From: Streptomyces sp. P3
GTDB taxonomy: Bacteria; Actinomycetota; Actinomycetes; Streptomycetales; Streptomycetaceae
DNA length: 64,000 nt
Assembly: GCF_003032475.1 (NCBI RefSeq)
Contig: NZ_CP028369.1
Coordinates: forward strand, 2,542,001-2,606,000
Direction of reading: 5' to 3'
Part shown: piece after piece, positions 8,392 through 18,531 of the stretch
Layout: each line of letters opens with the position of its first letter
How positions within the stretch are numbered: the first letter of the stretch is position 1
Made by a program: the position numbers and the translations under genes
Notes under the pieces: generated by a model
Databases searched by the model: none
What the model saw: the letters and a program-made list of their open reading frames with translations, nothing else
Told to the model about the DNA's origin: nothing

Positions 8392-9144
8392 ATGTCTGAC
8401 GATTCGCGTCCCTCCCCCGCGCCGGCCCGCACGGCGGCGGTGATTCCGGCCGCCGGGCTAGGTGTCCGCCTCGGTCCGGGCGCCCCCAAAGCGCTCCGCA
8501 CGCTGAGCGGCACGCCCATGCTGATCCACGCGGTGCGCGCGCTCGCCGCGTCCCGCGCGGTCTCCCTCGTGGTCGTCGTGGCCCCGCCGGACGGCACCGC
8601 GGAGGTGAAGTCCCTGCTCGACGCGCACGCGCTGCCCGACCGCACCGACTTCCTGGTCGTCCCCGGCGGCGAATCCCGCCAGGAGTCCGTGAAGCTGGGT
8701 CTGGACGCGCTGCCGCCCGGCCACGACATCGTGCTGGTCCACGACGCCGCCCGGCCGCTCGTCCCCGTCGACACGGTGGACGCCGTCATCGAGGCGGTAC
8801 GCGACGGCGCCCCGGCGGTCGTCCCGGCACTGCCGCTCGCCGACACCGTCAAGGAGGTCCGGCCGGCCGAGACCGCGGGCGAACCCGAGCCGGTCGTCGC
8901 CACTCCCGAGCGTGCCCGGCTGCGGGCCGTGCAGACCCCGCAGGGCTTCGACCGCGCCACGCTGGTCCGCGCCCACGAGACGGTCACGGAGAACGTCACC
9001 GACGACGCGAGCATGGTCGAGCAGCTCGGTCTGACGGTCGTCGTCGTCCCCGGTCACGAGGAGGCCTTCAAGGTCACCCGCCCCCTCGACCTGGTCCTCG
9101 CCGAGGCGGTCCTGGCCCGCAGGAGGCTCAACGATGGCTTCTGA
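8392..9144 (+). CDS. ispD: 2-C-methyl-D-erythritol 4-phosphate cytidylyltransferase
   Basis: IspD couples MEP with CTP to give CDP-ME, the third step of the non-mevalonate isoprenoid pathway. The 250-aa protein has the nucleotidyltransferase signature [19 protein letters not shown] (residues 15-33), the [21 protein letters not shown]-binding segment, [11 protein letters not shown] and the C-terminal [11 protein letters not shown] motif. The Shine-Dalgarno is AGGAA. The end overlaps ispF by 11 nt, so the two are co-translated. They catalyse steps separated by IspE, which is not in this window. Confidence 0.96.
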   Translation: MSDDSRPSPAPARTAAVIPAAGLGVRLGPGAPKALRTLSGTPMLIHAVRALAASRAVSLVVVVAPPDGTAEVKSLLDAHALPDRTDFLVVPGGESRQESVKLGLDALPPGHDIVLVHDAARPLVPVDTVDAVIEAVRDGAPAVVPALPLADTVKEVRPAETAGEPEPVVATPERARLRAVQTPQGFDRATLVRAHETVTENVTDDASMVEQLGLTVVVVPGHEEAFKVTRPLDLVLAEAVLARRRLNDGF

Positions 9145-9640
9145 GACGCCGTTCGGCGGCGTTCCGCTGCCCCGGGTGGGCATCGGCACCGACATCCACG
9201 CCTTCGAGGAGGGCCGCGAACTGTGGTGCGCCGGCCTGAGATGGGAGGGCGAGGGCCCCGGACTGGCCGGACACTCCGACGCGGACGTCGTCGCGCACGC
9301 CGCCTGCAACGCGCTCTTCTCCGCCGCCGGACTCGGCGACCTGGGGCAGCACTTCGGCACCGGACGCCCCGAGTGGTCCGGCGCGTCCGGCGTCACCCTG
9401 CTCACCGAGGCCGCCCGGATCGTCCGCGAGGCCGGTTTCCTCATCGGCAACGTCGCCGTACAGGTCGTCGGACCCCGCCCCAAGATCGGCAAGCGCCGGG
9501 ACGAGGCCCAGAAGCTGCTGTCGGAGGCGGCGGGCGCCCCGGTGTCCGTGTCCGGAGCGACGACGGACGGGCTGGGCTTCCCCGGCCGCGGCGAGGGCCT
9601 CATGGCGGTGGCGACGGCCCTGGTCGTGCGCCAGGCGTGA
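9134..9640 (+). CDS. ispF: 2-C-methyl-D-erythritol 2,4-cyclodiphosphate synthase
   Basis: IspF is a homotrimeric zinc enzyme that cyclises CDP-ME 2-phosphate to MEcPP, releasing CMP. The 168-aa product shows the metal-binding DIHAF near residue 20, [10 protein letters not shown] around residue 47, and the family signature [14 protein letters not shown] at the C-terminus. AGGAGG lies upstream within the ispD coding end. The 11-nt overlap with ispD implies translational coupling. Confidence 0.96.
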   Translation: MASETPFGGVPLPRVGIGTDIHAFEEGRELWCAGLRWEGEGPGLAGHSDADVVAHAACNALFSAAGLGDLGQHFGTGRPEWSGASGVTLLTEAARIVREAGFLIGNVAVQVVGPRPKIGKRRDEAQKLLSEAAGAPVSVSGATTDGLGFPGRGEGLMAVATALVVRQA

Positions 9641-9833
9641 GCGCGCCGGGGCGAGGGCCGCAGCGATGCCCGGGACGAGGCTCCGGGCCGAGGCTCCGGG
9701 CCGAGGCGCCGGGACGACGGCCCGACCGCCGGGCCCGGCACCGTCGTCCGCCCGCCCCGCGGCGCCCGCGACCGGCAGGCGGACCGCCCGGCGGAGGTGT
9801 CGGACATCGCCCCACGCCCACTACCCTGGAGTG

Positions 9834-11234
9834 GTGACTATTCGCCTGTACGACACCAGCGCCCGGCAGATCCGTGACTTCGCCCCGCTCACACCGGGTT
9901 GTGTCTCGATCTACCTCTGTGGCGCCACCGTGCAGGCCGCCCCGCACATCGGGCACATCCGCTCGGGCCTGAACTTCGACATCATGCGCCGCTGGTTCGC
10001 CCACCGCGGCTACGACGTCACGTTCATCCGCAACGTCACCGACATCGACGACAAGATCATCGCCAAGTCGCACGACCAGGGCCGCCCCTGGTGGTCGATC
10101 GGGTACGAGAACGAGCGCGCGTTCAACGACGGCTACCAGGCGCTCGGTTGCCTGCCGCCCACCTACGAACCCCGCGCCACCGGGCACGTTCCCGAGATGA
10201 TCGAGATGATGCGCGGCCTCATCGAGCGCGGTCACGCCTACGAGTCCGAGGGCAACGTCTACTTCGACGTGCGTTCCTTCCCGGAGTACCTCCAGCTGTC
10301 CAACCAGGAACTGGACAACCTGCTCCAGCCCTCGGGGGACGGCGAGACCGGCAAGCGCGACCGGCGCGACTTCGCCCTGTGGAAGTCCGTCAAGCCGGGG
10401 GAGCCGAGCTGGGAGACGCCGTGGGGCCGCGGACGTCCCGGCTGGCACCTCGAGTGCTCGGCGATGGCGCACAAGTACCTGGGCTCCGCCTTCGACATCC
10501 ACGGCGGTGGCCTCGACCTGATCTTCCCGCACCACGAGAACGAGATCGCCCAGGCCAAGGCCTACGGCGACGAGTTCGCGCGCTACTGGGTGCACAACGC
10601 CTGGGTCACCATGAGCGGCGAGAAGATGTCGAAGTCGCTGGGCAACAGCGTCCTCGTCTCCGAGATGGTCAAGCAGTGGCGGCCCATCGTGCTGCGCTAC
10701 TACCTCGGCACGCCCCACTACCGCTCGATGATCGAGTACAGCGAGGAGGCCCTGCGCGAGGCCGAGTCGGCGTTCGCGCGGATCGAGGGCTTCGTGCAGC
10801 GCGTCGTCGAGAAGGCCGGGGGAGTCGTCGAGCCGGCCGCCGAGGTGCCGCCCGCCTTCGCCGACGCGATGGACGACGACCTCGGCGTCCCGCAGGCGCT
10901 GGCCGTCGTGCACACCACGGTCCGTCAGGGGAACTCGGCCCTGGCCGCCGACGACAAGGAAGCCGCGGTGGCCCGCCTCGCCGAGGTCCGCGCCATGCTC
11001 GGCGTCCTCGGCCTGGACCCGCTGGACGCCCGCTGGGCCGGCGAGGAGAACCGGGGCGAGGACCTGCACGGCGTGGTCGACAGCCTCGTACGGCTCGTCC
11101 TCGACCAGCGCGAGTCGGCCCGCGCCCGCAAGGACTGGGGGACCGCGGACGCCATCCGCGACCAGCTCGCCCAGTCCGGCCTGTCCATCGAGGACGGTCC
11201 GCAGGGTCCGCGCTGGACACTGGGCCCCCGCTAG
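9834..11234 (+). CDS. cysS: Cysteinyl-tRNA synthetase
   Basis: Class I aminoacyl-tRNA synthetase of 466 aa that charges tRNA-Cys. The N-terminus [16 protein letters not shown] is followed by [19 protein letters not shown], which contains the zinc-ligand Cys and the HIGH signature. Other zinc-site motifs are WHLECSAMA and [17 protein letters not shown], and EKMSKSLGN is the KMSKS loop. The length and anticodon-binding C-terminus fit CysS rather than the shorter mycothiol ligase MshC. The GTG at 9834 lies 6 nt after TACCCT (9822-9827) without a clear Shine-Dalgarno, so the mRNA may be leaderless. Confidence 0.96.
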   Translation: MTIRLYDTSARQIRDFAPLTPGCVSIYLCGATVQAAPHIGHIRSGLNFDIMRRWFAHRGYDVTFIRNVTDIDDKIIAKSHDQGRPWWSIGYENERAFNDGYQALGCLPPTYEPRATGHVPEMIEMMRGLIERGHAYESEGNVYFDVRSFPEYLQLSNQELDNLLQPSGDGETGKRDRRDFALWKSVKPGEPSWETPWGRGRPGWHLECSAMAHKYLGSAFDIHGGGLDLIFPHHENEIAQAKAYGDEFARYWVHNAWVTMSGEKMSKSLGNSVLVSEMVKQWRPIVLRYYLGTPHYRSMIEYSEEALREAESAFARIEGFVQRVVEKAGGVVEPAAEVPPAFADAMDDDLGVPQALAVVHTTVRQGNSALAADDKEAAVARLAEVRAMLGVLGLDPLDARWAGEENRGEDLHGVVDSLVRLVLDQRESARARKDWGTADAIRDQLAQSGLSIEDGPQGPRWTLGPR

Positions 11235-11241
11235 TGCCGCG

Positions 11242-11303
11242 ACGGGACTCCCCGCGGAGTCCCGTCCTTGATCGACTGTGCCGCCCGGCCCTCCGGGCGG
11301 CAC
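11242..11303 (+). terminator. Tandem hairpins after cysS
   Basis: Two perfect stem-loops lie between cysS and the methyltransferase gene. The first has arms 11242-11251 and 11256-11265, followed by CCTT. The second has arms 11278-11288 and 11293-11303. The first probably terminates cysS; the second may lie in the next gene's leader. Confidence 0.75.
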
Positions 11304-11347
11304 ACTGCATACGACACACGTACGAAGCTCACGGAGACGAGAGACAC

Positions 11348-12289
11348 ATGGCAGCCAACAACCGCCGCATGTCCGGCAAGAAGGGCGCGCAGGTCGGCAG
11401 TGGCGGCCAGCGACGCAAGGGCCTCGAGGGCAAGGGTCCGACCCCGCCCGCCGAGATGCGCAAGAAGCACAAGGCGAACCGCATCGCGAACGCCAAGGCG
11501 AAGCAGGCCGTGCGTCGGCCCACGGTGCGCGGCCGCGGCGGCAAGGGCACGTCCGAGATGGTCGTCGGCCGCAACTCCGTCGTCGAGGCGCTGCGCGAGG
11601 GCGTGCCCGCGACGATGCTGTACGTCCAGCAGTTCATCGACAACGACGAGCGGGTGCGCGAGGCGCTGCAGCTCGCCGGCGAGCGCGGCGGCATCCACCT
11701 CATGGAGGCCCCGCGTCCCGAGCTGGACCGCATGACCAACGGTCTCAACCACCAGGGGCTGGTCCTCCAGGTCCCGCCGTACGAGTACGCGCACCCCGAG
11801 GACCTGGCGTCGGCCGCCTACGACAACGGTGAGGACCCGCTGATCGTGGCCCTCGACGGCGTGACCGACCCGCGCAACCTGGGCGCGGTCGTCCGCTCGG
11901 TCTCCGCCTTCGGCGGGCACGGCGTCGTCGTCCCCGAGCGCCGCGCGGCCGGAATGACGGCCGGCGCCTGGAAGACGTCCGCCGGTGCGGCCGCCCGCAC
12001 CCCGGTCGCCCGCGCCACCAACCTCACCCGGGCCCTGGAGGCCTACAAGAAGGCCGGCATCGCGGTGGTCGGCCTGGCCGCCGACGGCGAGCACGAGGTC
12101 GGCACGCTGAAGGCGCTGGACGGCCCGGTCGTCGTCGTCGTCGGCAGTGAGGGCAAGGGGCTGTCCCGACTGGTCGGCGAGACCTGCGACTTCCGCGTCC
12201 GTATCCCGATGCCGGGCGGCGCCGAATCGCTCAACGCCGGTGTGGCGGCGGGCATCGTGCTGTACGAGGCTGCGCGCCGCAGGAGCTGA
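11348..12289 (+). CDS. rlmB: 23S rRNA (guanosine-2'-O-)-methyltransferase RlmB-like (SpoU/TrmH family)
   Basis: SAM-dependent ribose 2'-O-methyltransferase, 313 aa. A basic disordered N-terminus ([12 protein letters not shown], then a [15 protein letters not shown] stretch, residues 1-75) precedes the RNA substrate-binding domain (residues 80-150). The SPOUT knot domain shows motif 1 [16 protein letters not shown], motif 2 [15 protein letters not shown] and motif 3 [19 protein letters not shown]. The Shine-Dalgarno is GGAGACGAGAG. It follows cysS, a common actinobacterial arrangement. Homologues include TrmH-like factors, so the exact site of modification is inferred from the family. Confidence 0.93.
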   Translation: MAANNRRMSGKKGAQVGSGGQRRKGLEGKGPTPPAEMRKKHKANRIANAKAKQAVRRPTVRGRGGKGTSEMVVGRNSVVEALREGVPATMLYVQQFIDNDERVREALQLAGERGGIHLMEAPRPELDRMTNGLNHQGLVLQVPPYEYAHPEDLASAAYDNGEDPLIVALDGVTDPRNLGAVVRSVSAFGGHGVVVPERRAAGMTAGAWKTSAGAAARTPVARATNLTRALEAYKKAGIAVVGLAADGEHEVGTLKALDGPVVVVVGSEGKGLSRLVGETCDFRVRIPMPGGAESLNAGVAAGIVLYEAARRRS

Positions 12290-12485
12290 CGCGGCTCGGG
12301 TGGGCTCGGCGACGCACCCGGCGGCACGCCGGGTGACGTGCCCGGCGACATGCCGGGAGACGCGGGGAACGCGCGTCCGCGAGTTCACCCGAACAGGTTA
12401 ATCCCGGCGCGTAGTGCAACCTTGACGGAGTCCGGACAGATCCGGCGGGTCAAAGCAGTGTCCTAACCACACGTCACTCGGTTAG

Positions 12486-14153
12486 ATGAGTGTGGACACC
12501 AGAACACCCCGCACACCCACGGGGGACCGCTCGTCGGGATTCGACGACGCTCCCGCGCTGAGCATGGTGAAGGTGCCGAGCGACCCGGCGCAGATCATCG
12601 TCAGCCACGCGAGCTTCCGCGTGCAGCTGGCCGCGTCGACGCGGCGTAACCAATCCCCGCGGATCGCCCGGCACGTGAGCGCCATCGATGACACCGCGCG
12701 CATGGCCGCCGTCGGGGCGGTGGGCCGAGCGGGCGCCGCCTCCGCGGGCCGCCGTCGGGCCGTCGTCTGGAGCGGCAAGTCCGCCCCCGACGACACCGGC
12801 GCCCACCGACTGCTCCAGGCCGTGCGGGCAGGCAGCATCGGCCACGGCGAACCGCCCGCGGCCGACGCCGGAGCCACCCGGGTCATCCCCCGCGTCGGCG
12901 TCGACGACCGCGGATACGACGGCGCCCTCGCCGCACAGACCCTCGAGACCCCCGTCGTCGGCGCCCAGCGCCGGCCCGCCGTCGGCGAACACCGCATCCT
13001 GCCGCACATGCCCACCGTGGGCAGCGCCTACGACGAACCCGCCTACGACGACGCCCGGTTCGAGGACTTCGGCCCGACCGGCACCGGCCCCGACCCGGAC
13101 CGGGCGCGGGCCCCCCGCACCCGGCGGCACGGCGAGGACCCAGCCCGCCACGCCTACTTCCCGGGCCGCCGGATGAACCTCGGCGTGGTCCTGCTCCCGC
13201 TGCGCATCTTCCTCGGCTTCATCTCCATCTACGCCGGCATGGGCAAGCTCTGCGACCCGGTCTACTTCGACGGCGGCAAGCGCGGCTCCATGGTGAAGTG
13301 GCTGAACACCCTGCACCCCTGGGAAGTCGCCGAACCCCTGCGGCAGTTCGCCCTCCACCACCCCGTCGGCTCCGGCCTCGTCATCGCCTTCCTCCAGGTC
13401 GTCGTGGGCGTCCTCACCGTCCTCGGCTGCTGGCAGCGCGTCGTCGCGGTCGTCGGCGCCGGACTCTCCGCCGCGCTCATCGTCACCGTCAGCTGGAAGA
13501 CCACCCCGGTCTACGACACCCCCCACATCATCTACCTCGCCGCCTGGTCGCCGCTGATCATCGCGGGCGCCCCCGTCTACTCCATCGACGGCCGCCTCGC
13601 CGCCGGCGCCTGGCGCCGTCTCGGCCCCCGCTCCGACCTGTGGGAGCTGCGCCGCCACGTCCTGCGCCGCGGCGCCCTCGTCACCGCGATCGTCGTCGGC
13701 CTGACCCTGCTGACCGGCTCCCTGCTCGGCGGCGCGGTCCGCGACGCCGACCGCGTGGTCGTGCCCGGCCCCGGCGAGCCCCCTCGCAACGAGCTGCCAG
13801 GCTCGCCCCTGCCCGAGAAGTCCGGGAAGCGCAAAACCTCCCGCGAGCCGGCCGCCTCCACCTCGCCCACTCAGGACGCCACCTCGGCCGCCCCGACGGC
13901 CGGTGCCGACAGCGAACCCTCCGAGTCCCGCGACAGCGGCACCGCAGGCGCCGGAGCGCCCAGCCAGACCCAGGGCACCGCAGGCCAGGCCCCGCCCGAG
14001 CGCTCCGCCCCGCAGGAACATGCCCCCAGCACCAGTTCCGGCCCCGGCTCGGGTGGCTCGACCAGCAGCTCCGGTGGCTCGGACGGCGGCTCGCACGGCG
14101 GTGGCTCCACCTCCTCCGGCCAGCCCGGCCTGGTCGGCGGCCTCCTCGGGTAG
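12486..14153 (+). CDS. DoxX-family integral membrane protein with long disordered tails
   Basis: A 555-aa protein whose central part (residues about 228-420) is a DoxX-like membrane domain with several transmembrane helices: MNLGVVLLPLRIFLGFISIY, LVIAFLQVVVGVLTVLGCW and VVAVVGAGLSAALIVTVSW, plus another helix near ALVTAIVVGLTLLTGSLLGG. The first 225 residues are polar and low in structure. The last 130 are Ser/Thr/Gly/Pro-rich, ending in a GGSTSSG-type tail. DoxX proteins elsewhere are linked to quinone and redox chemistry; no catalytic claim can be made here. No Shine-Dalgarno lies before the ATG. A hairpin at 14245-14279 terminates it. Confidence 0.88.
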   Translation: MSVDTRTPRTPTGDRSSGFDDAPALSMVKVPSDPAQIIVSHASFRVQLAASTRRNQSPRIARHVSAIDDTARMAAVGAVGRAGAASAGRRRAVVWSGKSAPDDTGAHRLLQAVRAGSIGHGEPPAADAGATRVIPRVGVDDRGYDGALAAQTLETPVVGAQRRPAVGEHRILPHMPTVGSAYDEPAYDDARFEDFGPTGTGPDPDRARAPRTRRHGEDPARHAYFPGRRMNLGVVLLPLRIFLGFISIYAGMGKLCDPVYFDGGKRGSMVKWLNTLHPWEVAEPLRQFALHHPVGSGLVIAFLQVVVGVLTVLGCWQRVVAVVGAGLSAALIVTVSWKTTPVYDTPHIIYLAAWSPLIIAGAPVYSIDGRLAAGAWRRLGPRSDLWELRRHVLRRGALVTAIVVGLTLLTGSLLGGAVRDADRVVVPGPGEPPRNELPGSPLPEKSGKRKTSREPAASTSPTQDATSAAPTAGADSEPSESRDSGTAGAGAPSQTQGTAGQAPPERSAPQEHAPSTSSGPGSGGSTSSSGGSDGGSHGGGSTSSGQPGLVGGLLG

Positions 14154-14463
14154 ACCGATCGGCCCGGCCGCCGGCGGGGAGGTTCTGACCGCGCCCACAC
14201 GGTGGAGCCGCGGACAGAACCCACCCCGCCCCCGGGGAAACGCGAAGGGTGCCGCGCGCTCACAGCGCACGGCACCCTTGTCGGTGTACGGGGCCTCGGT
14301 GTCCCCGGGCCGCTGAACCGGTCGGCCGACCCACCGGCCGGCAGCCGAGCAGCGGGGTCCGCACCGGGCCACCCGGGCCCGCGACAGATCACGGACCGCC
14401 CGGACCGGCGGGGTGCCCTTCGGCGCCGCTGGGCCGGCCACCCTCGACGTCTGCCGGCGACCC
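14154..14463. other. Convergent intergenic region (310 nt)
   Basis: Between the DoxX gene and the convergent nucleotidyltransferase gene. Apart from the terminator hairpin at 14245-14279, nothing recognisable is present. Confidence 0.5.
14245..14279 (+). terminator. Terminator after DoxX gene
   Basis: AAGGGTGCCG ... CGGCACCCTT hairpin with a single bulge, 90 nt after the DoxX stop. Confidence 0.8.
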
Positions 14464-15195
14464 TCAGCGACCCAGCGTCGCGAGTTCCTTCGCCGCCTCC
14501 GTCAGGTCCTTCGCGGTGTCGATGGCCCGCCAGTACGCCCCCTGCGGAATCGGGAAGCCCGCCAGCCGCCGCTCACGCGCCAGATGTGGGAACGTCGTGC
14601 GCTCATGGTCGCCGCGCTCCGGCAGCAGCCCCGCGAACGCCGGCGAGAAGACGTACACACCCGCGTTGATCTCGTAGGTCGTCGGCGGCGCCTCGATGAA
14701 GTCCGTGATGTGACCGAAGCCGTCCGTCCGCACCGCACCCCACGGAATCCGCGGGCGCGCCAGGGCCAGCGTCGCTATGGCGTCGCGCTCGGCGTGGAAG
14801 TCGGCCATCTCGCGCAGCGAGAAACGGGTCCAGATGTCGCCGTTCGTGGCGTACCAGGGCTGGTCGGGGTGGGGGAGCCGAGCGGCCGCGTACTTCAGGC
14901 CACCGCCACGGCCCAGCGGCTCCGTCTCCACGACCGTGGTGACGGCGACGGGCAGATCGGCCGTCTTCAGCCAGTCCTGCAGCACCTCGGCGAGGTGCCC
15001 GCAGGAGACGACCACGTCCGTCACGCCCTCCTCGGCGAGCCAGACGAGCTGATGGCCGATGATCGGCGTCCCCGTACCGGGGATCTCGACCATCGGCTTG
15101 GGCCGGTCGTCGGTGTAGGGACGCAGCCGTGACCCCTGGCCACCGGCCAGGATGACGGCTTGCGTGGGACGGGACGCGGCGTGCGGATCGGTCAT
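14464..15195 (-). CDS. Sugar-phosphate nucleotidyltransferase
   Basis: A 243-aa NTP-transferase of the GT-A-like fold that makes NDP-sugars from sugar 1-phosphates. The signature AVILAGGQGSRLRPYTDDRP with following KPMVEI (residues 13-38) is the nucleotide-binding motif. ATNGDIWTRFSL carries the metal-binding Asp, and TYEINAGVYVFSP is the sugar-binding region. It is short, without a left-handed beta-helix, so it is more like mannose-1-phosphate guanylyltransferase or RmlA-type single-domain enzymes; the sugar is unknown. TACAGT lies 6 nt before the ATG and there is no Shine-Dalgarno, suggesting a leaderless mRNA. Confidence 0.9.
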   Translation of the reverse strand: MTDPHAASRPTQAVILAGGQGSRLRPYTDDRPKPMVEIPGTGTPIIGHQLVWLAEEGVTDVVVSCGHLAEVLQDWLKTADLPVAVTTVVETEPLGRGGGLKYAAARLPHPDQPWYATNGDIWTRFSLREMADFHAERDAIATLALARPRIPWGAVRTDGFGHITDFIEAPPTTYEINAGVYVFSPAFAGLLPERGDHERTTFPHLARERRLAGFPIPQGAYWRAIDTAKDLTEAAKELATLGR

Positions 15196-15230
15196 GACCG
15201 CACTGTACGTGCCGACCGTGCGCAGGCAGG

Positions 15231-15264
15231 CGTGCGGCTCCCCCGGCGGAAGGGGAGCCGCACG
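15231..15264 (-). terminator. Terminator after the 15295-15765 gene
   Basis: A perfect 13-bp stem (15231-15243 and 15252-15264) with an 8-nt loop, 31 nt downstream of the minus-strand stop at 15295. Confidence 0.85.
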
Positions 15265-15294
15265 GTCCGGAACGGGCCCGAAGCCCGGCGGCCC

Positions 15295-15765
15295 TCAGCC
15301 TCGGGCCGCCAGAACGCCCGAAGCGAAGGCCGTGTCGCACACCGGGCGGGAGTACGACTGCGCCCGTGACGGGCCGTACATCCGGACCGCGGCGCGGCCC
15401 AGCGCGCGGGCGATCGACGAACAGTGCCGCGCCAACGACGGCTTGCCGTTCACGGCGGCCTGGAGATGGGTCAGGGCGACGCCCGGGTCCTTCTCCTGGA
15501 GCTCGGACAGCAACTGGTCGCGCAGCACGTCCTGCGGGGCCTTGGCGGCCTTCCGTGAGGACTGGTGCATGGCGGAGACGTCGGAGGCGGTGAGCACCGA
15601 ATCCGAGGGGTTCCCCGACCAGTTGACCCGGGTGACCGCGAGGGTCCCGGAGAGCACCATGACGACGGGCAGGACGAGAGCGAGCGAGCGGCCGATCCGG
15701 CGGGCTGGGCCGCCCCGGCCGCTGCGCGTGCGCTGGGTGGTGGAGTGGTTCGCGGAGTGCTTCAC
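15295..15765 (-). CDS. Conserved exported or membrane-anchored protein, unknown function
   Basis: A 156-aa protein with a basic N-terminus and one hydrophobic segment (SLALVLPVVMVLSGTLAVTR, residues about 27-46) that may be a signal peptide or anchor. The remaining domain of about 105 aa has one central cysteine (ARHCSSIARALGRAAVRMYG) and another near the C-terminus (RPVCDTAFASG), possibly a disulfide. The GTG start lies 7 nt after TACCCT with no Shine-Dalgarno, fitting a leaderless transcript. The msiK terminator precedes it, so it is its own unit. No family was recognised. Confidence 0.8.
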   Translation of the reverse strand: MKHSANHSTTQRTRSGRGGPARRIGRSLALVLPVVMVLSGTLAVTRVNWSGNPSDSVLTASDVSAMHQSSRKAAKAPQDVLRDQLLSELQEKDPGVALTHLQAAVNGKPSLARHCSSIARALGRAAVRMYGPSRAQSYSRPVCDTAFASGVLAARG

Positions 15766-15904
15766 GCGTGAGAGGGTAGCGTGCAGTAATGACCCCGCGA
15801 CAATGAGTCACCCGTACGGGGGATGGAGCTGTGCTCCTTTTCGGGTAGGACGTTGACGGCCGCGTGCCGAAATGTCCGCTGTGCCGGGGATTTCGTACGC
15901 ACGG

Positions 15905-15939
15905 AAAAAAGGCCCCGCAGCAGGCTGCGAGGCCTTTTT
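15905..15939 (-). terminator. Terminator of msiK
   Basis: AAAAAAGGCCCCGCAGC / GCTGCGAGGCCTTTTT stem-loop with A/T tails on both sides. It reads as an intrinsic terminator for the minus-strand msiK, 83 nt past its stop. Confidence 0.9.
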
Positions 15940-16021
15940 CACCAACCAGAGTGAATCGCCGGAGTTCAATCAGGCGTCATTCACCGTCGTCGGCCGGTCC
16001 GGTCGGGTCCTGCCCGTCCGG

Positions 16022-17107
<1,086 letters not shown>

Positions 17108-17486
17108 GGCTCTGAGGCCCCCTTCTACCGGCAGGAACGTGCCGGACGATCCGTTGTAGGAAGGTGGTTGGTGTAGTCCACATGAGCGAACTGGGTCAGG
17201 ACGCTACCTCGCGTTCAGCGGATCTGTCAGTACCCGAAGGCATGTGAACTTCGCGGGAATTCTCGAACGGGCCCGGGCGGCCGCCTCCCCGTGGATCCCT
17301 CCCCGGGAGCCGGTTCTCGGGACAGCGCGTCGGGCGGATCGACGAACGGTGCACGGATGGTCGCGCACCGTGACGGATGGCCGCACACCGTGTTCGAGTG
17401 GCGTGGCGGGGAGAAGTCCGTGGCCTTCGGAATCGGGGGCTGTGTACAGTGGTGCCGCCCTCGCGTGCGGTGTCGTCACGCGCGGT
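17108..17486. other. Intergenic region msiK-tRNA (379 nt)
   Basis: Contains the msiK promoter region with a dre-like site (17167-17182), and upstream of the tRNA a TACAGT hexamer near 17445 that may be its -10 element. No gene was recognised. Confidence 0.5.
17167..17182. promoter_or_regulatory. Putative DasR operator (dre-like) upstream of msiK
   Basis: The 16-mer GTTGGTGTAGTCCACA matches the dre consensus ACTGGTCTAGACCACT at 11 of 16 positions, including 8 of the 10 core bases. This fits MsiK's role in chitobiose uptake, but the score is moderate. Confidence 0.4.
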
Positions 17487-17560
17487 GCCTCCTTAGCTCA
17501 GCTGGCCAGAGCGCCGCACTTGTAATGCGTAGGTCGTCGGTTCGAATCCGACAGGGGGCT
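17487..17560 (+). tRNA. tRNA-Thr (anticodon TGT)
   Basis: A 74-nt cloverleaf without encoded CCA. The acceptor stem GCCTCCT pairs with AGGGGGC, with one G-U. The anticodon loop CTTGTAA places TGT at 17521-17523, reading ACA codons. The T-arm has GTCGGTTCGAATCCGAC. It is followed immediately by a hairpin terminator. Confidence 0.95.
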
Positions 17561-17566
17561 CATGGA

Positions 17567-17599
17567 AAGCCCAGGTCAGGATGTTTCTGACCTGGGCTT
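17567..17599. terminator. Terminator shared by tRNA-Thr and the convergent kinase gene
   Basis: A perfect 13-bp stem (17567-17579 and 17587-17599) with a 7-nt loop and A/T-rich flanks. It starts 7 nt after the tRNA. The last base of the right arm is already part of the stop codon of the convergent kinase gene. Confidence 0.88.
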
Positions 17600-18510
17600 C
17601 ATTCGTGTTTCCCGCCCGGCCGGGGTTGTCGTCGGCCTCGCAGGAGGCGGGCGGTCCGCAGCCTTCGCGTCTTCGGGGGGCGGCCGTCCTCGATCTCCCA
17701 GAGACAGTCCTGGAGGACCCGGGCGAGGGTCCAGGCGCGGGCCCGTTCGCGGTCGAGGCCGAGGGTCGCGGTCAGCGCGTCGAAGCGCCAGCGCACGTCC
17801 GCCGGGTCGTAGCGGTCGGCGATCGCCGGCAGGAGTTCGAAGCCGGGGTCGCCGGCGAGGGGTTTGGGGTCGATGGCGAGCCAGGGGGCGCGGTCGGCGG
17901 CGAGGACGTTCTCGTAGTGCAGGTCCCAGTGCAGAAGTCGGTCGCCGGGTTCGCTGACGACCTCGCGCAGGGCGGCCGCGCAGTCGGCGATCAGGCGGCG
18001 GTCGGTCGGGTCCGGGACGTGTTCCAGGGCCCGGGGTGTCTGTTCCAGCATGGCGTGGGCGATGTCGTCGAGGCGGCGCATGCCCTCCGGCGCCGGGAGG
18101 GCCGTCAGGCGGGTCAGCAGACCGGCGATGACGAGGACCGCCTCGTGGACGTCGTCCAGGTGGGACAGCATGCGGGACGGGTCGAGGCGTTCGAGGAGCA
18201 TCGTGCCCGTCGGTTCGTCGTGCCGGAGGAGGCGTACGGCGTGGTCGCCGTTCCAGAGACGCAGGGCGACGGGTTCGCCGGCGCTCTCGTCGTCGAGGAG
18301 CTGGAGTTTGAGGACGGCTCCCGCGCCGTCGGCGGTGGTGACGGGCAGGACGAGGGCGCACACGCCGTGCATGGAGGGGCCGTCGACCCGTAGTTCCCAG
18401 CGGTCGAGGAAGCTCTGGGCGAGGTCCGGGAGGCCGGTGACGAAGGCCTGGCCCGCCGGGCCGTTGTACTTCACCTGTTCTGCGGCGAGTGCGGCCGGAA
18501 CGTCGATCAC
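17599..18510 (-). CDS. Aminoglycoside/hydroxyurea-type antibiotic kinase family protein
   Basis: A 303-aa small-molecule kinase of the APH(6)/HUR family (PF04655-like), which includes streptomycin 6-phosphotransferase. Motifs are the ATP-binding VLKLQLLDDESAGEPVALRL and GTMLLERLD, the catalytic loop LLHWDLHYENVL (Brenner-like HxDxxxxN) and the DFG-equivalent AIDPKPLAGDPGFELLP. The GTG start at 18510 has TATCGT 7 nt upstream, shared with the divergent neighbour's hexamer. The tail of about 30 residues is Arg-rich. Whether it confers resistance is not knowable here; many homologues are of unknown substrate. Confidence 0.88.
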   Translation of the reverse strand: MIDVPAALAAEQVKYNGPAGQAFVTGLPDLAQSFLDRWELRVDGPSMHGVCALVLPVTTADGAGAVLKLQLLDDESAGEPVALRLWNGDHAVRLLRHDEPTGTMLLERLDPSRMLSHLDDVHEAVLVIAGLLTRLTALPAPEGMRRLDDIAHAMLEQTPRALEHVPDPTDRRLIADCAAALREVVSEPGDRLLHWDLHYENVLAADRAPWLAIDPKPLAGDPGFELLPAIADRYDPADVRWRFDALTATLGLDRERARAWTLARVLQDCLWEIEDGRPPKTRRLRTARLLRGRRQPRPGGKHE

Positions 18511-18531
18511 CTCGGGGACGATACTGGGCCG

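Noticed and set aside
9666..9833. Upstream extension of cysS to an ATG at 9666
   Set aside because: The added 56 residues are Arg/Pro/Ala-rich without conservation; the GTG at 9834 gives the family N-terminus.
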